Source: Rossellomorea marisflavi (GTDB lineage: Bacteria; Bacillota; Bacilli; Bacillales; Bacillaceae_B). Taken from it: a stretch of 64,000 bases of DNA. A program made the translations under genes and the position numbers. Below, piece after piece: positions 57,386 to 64,000 of the stretch. Below the pieces are notes generated by a model. That model worked only from the letters and a program-made list of their open reading frames with translations. It did not search any database and had not been told where the DNA came from. Position 1 is the first letter of the stretch, and the number at the start of each line of letters is the position of its first letter. The DNA lies in the NCBI GenBank assembly GCA_003667865.1, contig CP033051.1, positions 3,722,001 through 3,786,000 of the forward strand, read 5' to 3'.

Positions 57386-57876
57386 ATTGTATCCTCCATC
57401 TATTACAAACCTTTTTTATATGTTCTAGGCTGTAAAAGAGAATCCCTTTCTGCAGACAAAAGTTACTAGAATTCAACTTTTTAAGACAAAAATCATGTAA
57501 CACAATTGAGTTCGAGTTCAAAATCCACTGCTCACACCAACTTCAGGTTTTGTTTTCACATTGGACTTTACAGTTGGAAATACATCATCTATCCATTTGG
57601 AGAATTTCCCCTCTAAATGATTTACTACAGAATCCTGAACGTTTCTTTATAAATAACATATTAAAAAACTAGACAATTTAATTCCACCAAGATGGTTGAT
57701 TTCATACCTACTTAGTAATTTTTTCAAATTAACCCTAGAATATTCAACTATTGTTAAGTCTTTTCAAGAATAAATCCGAAGTAAAAATAGCGCAAATTCA
57801 ACTAAGAATGTGCGCAATAAAATATAAACTTATATTCATTTTCTGTATTTAAATCCCAAAGTAAAGAAACCACCTA
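57386..57876. other. Intergenic region with an ORF fragment
   Basis: 491 bases. No intact gene. The minus-strand frame 57518-57646 is treated separately. The rest is AT-rich and featureless to my eye. Confidence 0.35.
57518..57646 (-). pseudogene. Possible remnant of a small gene
   Basis: Open minus-strand frame without ATG, reading VVNHLEGKFSKWIDDVFPTV and ending in GVSSGF. Codon use and composition look protein-like, but there is no start or ribosome site, so this may be the C-terminus of a lost gene. Confidence 0.3.
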
Positions 57877-58584
57877 TTACCTCTTGTTCTTGTTCTTTTC
57901 CTTTTTCCCTTTAAAAAACCTGTAAGAAACATATGCGACATATAATGGTGTCGCTACATAAATTAGATAAGGAAAATTCTCATATGTTCCACGGTAAATA
58001 ACGTATAACAAACATCCTAGAAAAAGGGTAACAATCGTTCCATATTTAGGAAGTGGCACTTCTTTTAGACTAGGTATTCTAAGCTTACTTATCATTAGGA
58101 AGCAAAGTGAAGTGAAAATTACTGTTAGGATGATATCTGGGAGCTCATCACCGAACAGTGTTAATAAGGCTAGTATTCCTCCAGCTGCCGTTATTGGTAT
58201 ACCGATAAAATAACTTAGAGATGACTTATCAGAGCTCACATTAAAACGAGCCAATCGAAATGCACCAAATAATGGGAATAGTCCTGCTACAAAAAAGCCT
58301 AGGATATCAAACTTATAAAAATAAGTGTAATACACTAAAAATGAAGGTGCGACACCAAATGTAACAATATCAGCAAGTGAATCCAATTCCTTGCCAAGTG
58401 TACTATCAGCTTTTAACATTCGAGCCAGTCTTCCATCCATACTGTCTAACATCATTCCAATGAGAATTAAGATCGCAGCATTATTGTATTGACCCTTGGC
58501 TGCGAATCCGATTGAAAGAAAACCACAATACAAATTTCCCAATGTAAACATATTTGGAATACTTTTTAATAATCTTTGCTTCAT
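57877..58584 (-). CDS. pssA: CDP-diacylglycerol-serine O-phosphatidyltransferase
   Basis: 235 residues with about seven to eight helices. The CDP-alcohol phosphotransferase signature is complete: DSMDGRLARMLKADSTLGKE followed by LDSLAD, giving D-G-x-x-A-R, G and the two aspartates. It makes phosphatidylserine from CDP-DAG and serine on the way to phosphatidylethanolamine. Longer than B. subtilis PssA (about 177). No psd gene is adjacent. Confidence 0.9.
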   Translation of the reverse strand: MKQRLLKSIPNMFTLGNLYCGFLSIGFAAKGQYNNAAILILIGMMLDSMDGRLARMLKADSTLGKELDSLADIVTFGVAPSFLVYYTYFYKFDILGFFVAGLFPLFGAFRLARFNVSSDKSSLSYFIGIPITAAGGILALLTLFGDELPDIILTVIFTSLCFLMISKLRIPSLKEVPLPKYGTIVTLFLGCLLYVIYRGTYENFPYLIYVATPLYVAYVSYRFFKGKKEKNKNKR

Positions 58585-58624
58585 TGTCAGCCTCCGTGCC
58601 CCAAAATCGTGACATACTTTATCT

Positions 58625-58662
58625 AAAAAATGAAACCTAAACAGGTGATGTTTAGGTTTATA
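58625..58662 (-). terminator. Intrinsic terminator
   Basis: aaacctaaac/gtttaggttt stem, with T run cattttttag on the minus strand. It ends the 58705-59100 transcript ahead of pssA. Confidence 0.75.
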
Positions 58663-58704
58663 ATTGAATATTATACCATTTGTTTTATCTTTCCCATAAC
58701 TGAG

Positions 58705-59100
58705 TTATTTTTTTTCAGTCGTTGTATCCATATCCTTGCTTCTCTTGTATCGTCTTTGTGCATTCAGAACAACAAAAAATAATAAAATCCAGATAATTGG
58801 ACGAGACTTATCAAAGGTTTCTGGGGGCTCCCCTCCAAAAAATTGAACAGCGATAATCAGCCCAACTAAAAACACACCATAGAATAATTCCTTTTGCCAA
58901 CTAATCTTAGCTTGTCCCCTCGGTAGTCTCAATCTAGCTACAACAATTAGGATCAGCACGACCAACCATGCAATAAGAAAAACAGCATTCGGAATAGCGC
59001 TTAGCGCCCCAAGCTCTGGAAATGAAATACGTAGTATTAATCCTGCCATAAGTAAAATATTCAGAGTATCTAAAAGTAATATCAAAGCTTTAATTTTCAA
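58705..59100 (-). CDS. Membrane protein of unknown function
   Basis: 131 residues with four predicted helices (about 5-24, 38-57, 72-88, 102-115) and a charged tail (RRYKRSKDMDTTTEKK). No family recognised. Monocistronic, with its own terminator. Confidence 0.6.
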   Translation of the reverse strand: MKIKALILLLDTLNILLMAGLILRISFPELGALSAIPNAVFLIAWLVVLILIVVARLRLPRGQAKISWQKELFYGVFLVGLIIAVQFFGGEPPETFDKSRPIIWILLFFVVLNAQRRYKRSKDMDTTTEKK

Positions 59101-59206
59101 TCTAATCTTCCTTCCACAAATAACAAAGCACCTCTATCATGATAATCAATTATAAAGGTTCCGTAAAGTCGCTAATTTTGATATCATAACACACCCAACC
59201 TAGAAG

Positions 59207-60304
59207 TTATGTTATGTTCGTAGTAGCTTCTAGCGAACAAACAAGGTTTCTGCCTGCGTGCTTTGCTTTATATAGTGCATCATCTGCTTTTTCAAATAAT
59301 AGATCTGGTGATTCATTTCCATTTTCAAAGGTAGCTACTCCGACGGATACTGTTAAACGAATCGTATGATTATTAGGTAATACAAATGGAGTATCTTCTA
59401 CGGTTTTACGAATCCGTTCAGCAATTTCACTTGCTTGCTCACGGGAGCAATTTGGAAGCAGAATTGAAAATTCCTCTCCTCCATTTCTAGATACAATATC
59501 CATTTCTCTAGTAGATACTGTTAAGATTTTCGCAAGCTGCTTCAAGACTTCGTCGCCAGCAGGATGACCGTAATTATCGTTAATCTGTTTAAAATGGTCT
59601 GCATCTACCAAACACATTGCACAGGCTCCATTATTTTCAATTGCCTTCTTAAGCATTTCATTATAATAGTGATCAAATGACCGAACATTAAATAAACCTG
59701 TTAACGAATCACGTTGTGAGCTTTCTTTATATTGATAATACCGTTCAGTGTTTCTTCGAATATAAAGAACAAAATAAAAGGTTAGAAACCCACCTACAAA
59801 TGTACTGATGATATGAAAAATGGCAAAGTCTAGAACGAGTGCAAAATTCTCTGAGACGATATATAAAGCAAGTGAAAATAAAAATTGACTATAAACAAGC
59901 AGAAGTGTCCATTTTTTCCACCTAGTTGTCTTAATAAAGTAGACAATAATACTTGCCCCAATGGCAATGGCTATCATCATAAAAAAGGAAACAATCGAAG
60001 AGAGATTAACATCAAAAAGAAATCTACCAGTTGATACAACAACTCCTCCAAGGATAGCAGGAACTGGACCGCCGAAATAGGCGACTAAAACGACTGGGAT
60101 ATGACGCAAGTCCAAAAAAGTCGTATCATTTACTTGTATGCTGTAGAACATTAGAACAATCCCAAGTAGTCCCGCAATAATACCATCAAGTATTTTTATA
60201 ATGAGTGGGGATTGAAATGTTAATCTGTTTTTCCTAAATAGTTGATGCCAAATAAATGTAAACGACATTAAGATTGATACGTTTACAACTAAATCACTAA
60301 TCAT
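59207..60304 (-). CDS. 5TM diguanylate cyclase, DgcK-like
   Basis: 365 residues. Six helices with a 5TMR_LYT sensor patch (LDLRHIPVVLVAYFGGPVPA) precede a GGDEF domain. The catalytic motif is GGEEF (RNGGEEFSILLPN). An RxxD I-site (REMD) lies five residues before it, so product inhibition is expected. It resembles B. subtilis DgcK (YhcK) in length and layout. It makes c-di-GMP at the membrane. AAGGAAGG precedes the start. Confidence 0.9.
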   Translation of the reverse strand: MISDLVVNVSILMSFTFIWHQLFRKNRLTFQSPLIIKILDGIIAGLLGIVLMFYSIQVNDTTFLDLRHIPVVLVAYFGGPVPAILGGVVVSTGRFLFDVNLSSIVSFFMMIAIAIGASIIVYFIKTTRWKKWTLLLVYSQFLFSLALYIVSENFALVLDFAIFHIISTFVGGFLTFYFVLYIRRNTERYYQYKESSQRDSLTGLFNVRSFDHYYNEMLKKAIENNGACAMCLVDADHFKQINDNYGHPAGDEVLKQLAKILTVSTREMDIVSRNGGEEFSILLPNCSREQASEIAERIRKTVEDTPFVLPNNHTIRLTVSVGVATFENGNESPDLLFEKADDALYKAKHAGRNLVCSLEATTNIT

Positions 60305-60717
60305 ATGAAACCTTCCTTATAGAGCCTATATTTGAAAATTGTACCACAAATAGGGTTATTTTTTTATAGATAGAGTAGTTTATTTTTCACATATATATAA
60401 CTATTTATGTAAAAATGTATGTATGACGGTAAGACTCAAGAATAGATCCTGATTCTCGTTCCTCTCCCTTTGCATCCAAGGGAAAGGAAATAAACCTCCT
60501 CTTCACTTTTCTAATGCGACTTCCCTTCCACTCGATAATGAAACTAGGACTAGAATCACCCCCCTAGCCCGCAATTTTTGATGAGTTCCAAACAGATGAG
60601 TGAACATATTATGTAGAACAATCTTAGCTTGAGAATTATTGTATATACTTCTGAACACTCATTTTTTGAGTGAATAAAAAATTGAGATGCTCCAAAAAGC
60701 ACCTCAATACTATAGAT
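60305..60717. other. Intergenic region upstream of the DgcK-like gene
   Basis: 413 bases between the DgcK-like start and the transporter stop. Apart from the terminator at 60681-60710 there is no ORF or RNA element that I can support. Confidence 0.4.
60681..60712 (-). terminator. Terminator of the queF-transporter operon
   Basis: ttgag-tgct/agca-ctcaa stem with a minus-strand tail tttttatt. Confidence 0.75.
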
Positions 60718-61377
60718 CTATGCTCTGATTTCATTGCTAAGGTCCACTTTATGTTGACCTTTTTTCGTTCTAGTAAATAGGTAGAACAATGGTGTATCAA
60801 GTAGTGCAATAACCATCTTTACTGCAAATTGAGAGACGATCATAATCCAAATATTTGGAACTGTACCTATAAAGGCAATTGTAATAAATATGCTCGTATC
60901 AATAAGCTGAGATGGAATGGTACTTAAGTTGTTACGAAGCCATTTATGTTTGTTATTTGTGCTATTTTTTAATTTAGAAAACAAATAGACATCCACATGT
61001 TGTGATACGAGATAGGCTGCCATACTCGCTAGAACAAAACGAAGGTTTTGTCCTAATAGGGTATCGTATGCTGCCTGTGCTTCTCCTGCGAAGGGAGCAG
61101 CAGGTAGAAATTGTCCAACTAGTATCATAACACTTGCAAAAACTTGGGCTACGAATCCAAGTAAAACTGTTTGTTGTGCTTGTTTTGTTCCGTATTTTTC
61201 ATGAATAATGTCAGTAAAAAGAAACGAAAACGCATACGTAATAACAGCTGCAGGGACCATGAAATTGTCACCAAATGCAACAATTTTACCTGCAATGACA
61301 TTCGCTACAACAATGGATGTTGCAAATAGGACATTTAATAACAATAAGTCTTTAGGCAACGTTATATTTTGGTTCAT
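60718..61377 (-). CDS. Queuosine-precursor transporter (YhhQ/VUT family)
   Basis: 219 residues, about six helices. Family features include LLNVLFATSIVVANVIAGKI, the FTDIIHEKYG motif, and YLVSQHVDVYLFSKLK. The VUT/YhhQ family imports preQ0 or preQ1. It overlaps queF by 4 bp (ATGA), so it is co-translated, and both sit behind a preQ1 riboswitch. Confidence 0.9.
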   Translation of the reverse strand: MNQNITLPKDLLLLNVLFATSIVVANVIAGKIVAFGDNFMVPAAVITYAFSFLFTDIIHEKYGTKQAQQTVLLGFVAQVFASVMILVGQFLPAAPFAGEAQAAYDTLLGQNLRFVLASMAAYLVSQHVDVYLFSKLKNSTNNKHKWLRNNLSTIPSQLIDTSIFITIAFIGTVPNIWIMIVSQFAVKMVIALLDTPLFYLFTRTKKGQHKVDLSNEIRA

Positions 61378-61781
61378 TCGCTTGCTGCCTCCCGAACGGC
61401 AGTCGTTTGTAGCTCAATCCCACCACGTGGTGTTTGAAATACATTCACTGTTACCTTTTTCGGACTAATGGCGTACACAACATCATCCGCGATGTCAGCA
61501 GCTAAGGATTCACAGAATGCACCATGATCACGATATGACCAAAGATAGAATTTCAGTGATTTGGATTCAATACACTTTTTGTCTGGCGAATAGATGATTT
61601 CGACCCGCCCAAAATCAGGCTGACCTGTTTTCGGACAAACTGCTGTGAATTCTAATGCACGAAATGTGATTTCTTGAACATTCGGCGCGTCAAAGCTTTC
61701 TGCTTTTAACACCTCACGTCCCTCTTGAACACTTTGCGGTCGTGGCATTGGACCAGACCTTGGTAAATAATAATTTTCCAT
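61374..61781 (-). CDS. queF: NADPH-dependent 7-cyano-7-deazaguanine reductase QueF
   Basis: 135 residues; shorter than B. subtilis QueF at 165 but with the active-site core intact. The nucleophilic Cys is in FTAVCPKTGQPDFG, and the QueF motif ESKSLKFYLWSYRDHG is complete. It reduces preQ0 to preQ1 for queuosine in tRNA. First gene after the preQ1-I riboswitch. Confidence 0.93.
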   Translation of the reverse strand: MENYYLPRSGPMPRPQSVQEGREVLKAESFDAPNVQEITFRALEFTAVCPKTGQPDFGRVEIIYSPDKKCIESKSLKFYLWSYRDHGAFCESLAADIADDVVYAISPKKVTVNVFQTPRGGIELQTTAVREAASE

Positions 61782-61784
61782 TTT

Positions 61785-61830
61785 TCCTCACTCCCTAGTT
61801 TTGTTAAAGCAGGATTTTACGAACTGCTAC
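61785..61830 (-). promoter_or_regulatory. preQ1-I riboswitch controlling queF
   Basis: Minus-strand stem agcag/ctgct (61824-61828 and 61808-61812) with loop starting ttC, then a tail ttaacaaaactaggg that can fold back as an H-type pseudoknot. The tail overlaps the GGAG/GAGG ribosome site of queF, so preQ1 binding should block translation. Downstream queuosine genes confirm the context. Confidence 0.8.
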
Positions 61831-61907
61831 CGTCATACTCTTTTAAAAACGGCTTTTCTAGTATATCATGAGCCTTCTAGGGTGGAAACAAGAAAATATA
61901 TTATGCA

Positions 61908-61946
61908 AAAAAGATGAGACCTCCTAATGAAAGAGGTCTCACATTT
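61908..61946 (-). terminator. Terminator of the PAS kinase gene
   Basis: tgagacctc/gaggtctca stem followed by minus-strand tctttttt. Confidence 0.85.
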
Positions 61947-62031
61947 CTATTATATTTGTTGCACAAGGTAATTGTTATGAAAAAAGGTTATGAATTCAAC
62001 AAGCAATTTAAAGTGAATGACAGATAGTTCA

Positions 62032-63201
62032 TTAAAGAACAGGTAATTCAATAGAAAAAATTGTTCCCATGTTAGGAGTACTTTCAACTTCAATGCTACC
62101 TTTATGCTCACGAATAATATTGTATGAGATTAGTAACCCGAGGCCAGTACCATTTTCCTTTTTTGTAAAGAATGGCTCACCTAATCGTTCAATTTCTTGA
62201 GATGACATCCCGCAGCCATAGTCTTGAATCTCAATTATGACCTTTCCTTGTTTACCATGGACCCTGATGTTAATTTTTTGACCTTGTTCACTTGCATCAA
62301 TTGCATTCTTTATAAGGTTGATTAACACTTGCTTTACCTGAGCTACATTACATTTTATATTTATGGGATTCGTTAAATTATTTTCTAACTCTAACCAAAT
62401 ACCTCTAAGATTTGATTCAGGCAATAGTAAAGATACAACTTCAGAAACCAATTGGAAACCATCAAAAATTTCTTTTTTATTTTTAACTGGTTTTCCTAGT
62501 AATAACATCTCACTTGCGATTGCTTCAATACGACCAATCTCTGACTCCATAACCTGAATATACTCTACTTTTCGTTCAGGTGTATGCTTTAATAAGCTAA
62601 GGAAACCTTTAATAGCTGTCAATGGATTTCGGATTTCATGTGCAATTCCCGTTGCGAGCTGCCCAACAATATTTAACTTTTCTCTTTGAAGAAGTTCGTT
62701 TTGTTCTGCTTCTCGATCGGTCATGTCCTTGCAGATACAGAACCATCCACCTGATTGACACTTAGATATTGTACATTCTACTAAAAGGAATTCTCCATTT
62801 TTCTTTCGTAAGTGCTTTACACTTATACTTTCCTTTAAATCTTCCTCTTGTAATCTCCTAAGCTCAGAATTAATAAATGCCTGGTTTAATTGATCAAAAA
62901 GCATACTTAACTCTTCACTTATAATTTCTTCTTGTTTATATCCAAGAAGTGATTGAATATTTGCTGATACCTTTTTACATACTCCATTATCCTCTAGTAT
63001 AAATACGAGATTACCGCTATGTTGAAAAAGAAATTCAAAGTCTTGCTCAATAGAATTGATCTTCTTATCTATGTTAAAATCAACAGCACTACATGCAGTA
63101 GGTTCTTTCATTAATCGCAGGCTAGAGTCTCTGTTACCTTGCGAGTAGTTAGTCTTTTGATTGGCTAGACCTTCACTCTGTTCATCTTGATTCTTTTCCA
63201 T
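62032..63201 (-). CDS. Soluble PAS histidine kinase, sporulation-kinase type
   Basis: 389 residues, no membrane segment. One PAS domain (about 58-165, LLGYKQEEIISEELSMLF), then HisKA with H-box TGIAHEIRNPLTAIKGFLSL (about 188-207) and HATPase with INLIKNAIDAS, DYGCGMS and GTGLGLLIS. This resembles the orphan KinA/KinE group that feeds Spo0A. No response regulator lies next to it. Own terminator. Confidence 0.85.
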   Translation of the reverse strand: MEKNQDEQSEGLANQKTNYSQGNRDSSLRLMKEPTACSAVDFNIDKKINSIEQDFEFLFQHSGNLVFILEDNGVCKKVSANIQSLLGYKQEEIISEELSMLFDQLNQAFINSELRRLQEEDLKESISVKHLRKKNGEFLLVECTISKCQSGGWFCICKDMTDREAEQNELLQREKLNIVGQLATGIAHEIRNPLTAIKGFLSLLKHTPERKVEYIQVMESEIGRIEAIASEMLLLGKPVKNKKEIFDGFQLVSEVVSLLLPESNLRGIWLELENNLTNPINIKCNVAQVKQVLINLIKNAIDASEQGQKINIRVHGKQGKVIIEIQDYGCGMSSQEIERLGEPFFTKKENGTGLGLLISYNIIREHKGSIEVESTPNMGTIFSIELPVL

Positions 63202-63303
63202 TTCTACCTCCTGCTACGAATGTGGTTCTTACTAGTACCGATAGTATAAGTAACGTTTCATTATATGTTTGGCTTACTATAAATATCACTAATCTAGTTA
63301 AAA

Positions 63304-63342
63304 AAATGACCTAATCTCACTATGTGAGATTAGGTCATGAAA
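63304..63342 (-). terminator. Palindromic terminator
   Basis: atgacctaatctcac pairs with gtgagattaggtcat; a run of T follows on the minus strand. It ends the MpsC-like transcript. Confidence 0.85.
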
Positions 63343-63357
63343 TGGCTTGATGTCCCT

Positions 63358-64000
63358 TCATTTACCTTTTTGAGAGTTTAAAATCATGCATATAGTTGAA
63401 AAGTCTTCATGTAAGTGCCAATCAACGAAAATTTGATCAATTGATTCGCCAAATACTTTTCGATAGTTTATGTCGTAAGTGAAATATTTTTTTTCAATTT
63501 CTGATTTTGTAATTCGAAGTTCCGATTCAAAGCCTTTTTTTATCAGCGCTTTTTCAAGTACTGTTAAAATACCTCTTCGTATGCATACATAGATACTAGG
63601 AGTAATTTTATATACAGTGGTTTGTTCTGGAACTTTCTGTACCACTTTAGAAATCCGATTCACTTCTTCAATAATTGTAGATGATTCTGGAAAATCTGAT
63701 ATAACATCCTGCTCATTTTGGAGATGTATAAGTATAACACCTGTATTTCTTTCAAAATCCCAATCATGACTAATTTTCTCAATATCTTGCTGAAGTCGTT
63801 CCTCTACGACCCCTTTAAGCTGGGATAATAGCCCATTCACAACAGTATTTCTTGATAAATAGGCGGTATCAATCTCACCCTGTTTCGTGAGTGCAATCTC
63901 AAGTGGGGAGATAAACTCTTGTATATGTATCACTAGGAAAGGATATTCATGATAAGCCCGACATTGCTTCGGACCTTTTCCAAATTCCTTACGAAGTAAT
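63358..64000 (-). CDS. MpsC/DUF2294-like protein, 5'-partial at window end
   Basis: The GTG at 63933 is not the real start: the frame continues upstream to base 64000 and reads LLRKEFGKGPKQCRAYHEYP before FLVIHIQEF. The L-R-K-x-F-G-K-G-P-K motif is typical of the DUF2294/MpsC family. Two related halves seem present (a second one from about YKITPSIYVCIRRGILTVLE). Function poorly known; members occur in Bacillus and in a Na+-translocating system. The gene's beginning lies outside the window. Confidence 0.7.
   Translation of the reverse strand, partial: LLRKEFGKGPKQCRAYHEYPFLVIHIQEFISPLEIALTKQGEIDTAYLSRNTVVNGLLSQLKGVVEERLQQDIEKISHDWDFERNTGVILIHLQNEQDVISDFPESSTIIEEVNRISKVVQKVPEQTTVYKITPSIYVCIRRGILTVLEKALIKKGFESELRITKSEIEKKYFTYDINYRKVFGESIDQIFVDWHLHEDFSTICMILNSQKGK

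Overview
This window is chromosomal DNA from a low-GC, endospore-forming Firmicute, almost certainly a member of the Bacillaceae. The signs are a glpP/glpK/glpD glycerol regulon with antitermination leaders, a GerA-type germinant receptor operon, GerP-like spore proteins, KinB-like and PAS-type orphan kinases of the sporulation-kinase kind, a T-box leader, a preQ1 riboswitch and AGGAGG-type ribosome binding sites. No rRNA, tRNA, prophage or CRISPR array was seen. I cannot name the species.

Layout. 0-2 kb: PAS-GGDEF-EAL c-di-GMP enzyme, probably cut by the window edge. 2-6 kb: glpD, glpK and glpP on the minus strand, with matching leader hairpins and no glpF. 6-16.6 kb: DehI-like protein, lysozyme-like membrane protein, SWIM-SNF2 helicase, a PksA-like TetR gene with a YmcC-like membrane protein that shares its candidate operator, and an AGCS sodium:amino-acid symporter. 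16.9-18.8 kb: an Hsp20-like gene with four small GerP-type genes. 18.9-27.3 kb: a tight nine-gene minus-strand operon with two TPR proteins, two PaaK-like adenylating enzymes, an amidohydrolase, a type II 3-dehydroquinate synthase, an ADTH synthase-like aldolase and two small proteins. This is the standout locus. The aldolase and synthase pair is the GriI/GriH type that makes 3-amino-4-hydroxybenzoate, and the ligases plus amidohydrolase match the logic of benzoxazole assembly.

27.6-36 kb: DUF421 protein, CBS-GGDEF protein, an intact IS3-family element with a 5-bp target duplication, then an operon of RsbW-like kinase, RsbV-like STAS protein and a Cache chemoreceptor, followed by a hydrolase, a lipoprotein and an acetyltransferase. 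36-46.9 kb: DUF3231 protein, VOC protein, KinB-like kinase, Nudix hydrolase, YcgL-like nucleotidyltransferase, the four-gene germinant receptor operon, SRPBCC, HIT and GNAT proteins. 46.9-48.5 kb: a decayed stretch with a truncated chemoreceptor and a broken alkyltransferase-like gene. 48.5-54.5 kb: MHYT-EAL phosphodiesterase, an ATPase, GNAT, cupin, lipoprotein, SunI-like and AraC/GyrI-like genes. 54.5-64 kb: a repeat patch, archaeal-type proS behind a T-box, pssA, a 5TM diguanylate cyclase with an I-site, queF plus a queuosine-precursor transporter behind a preQ1-I riboswitch, a PAS histidine kinase and an MpsC/DUF2294-type gene running off the end.

How it fits together. The signalling load is high: four c-di-GMP proteins, two orphan histidine kinases and a chemoreceptor linked to a partner-switching pair. 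Much of the rest is tied to sporulation and germination. The aryl biosynthetic operon lies tail to tail with the GerP-like cluster. Whether its product is spore-associated is inference only.
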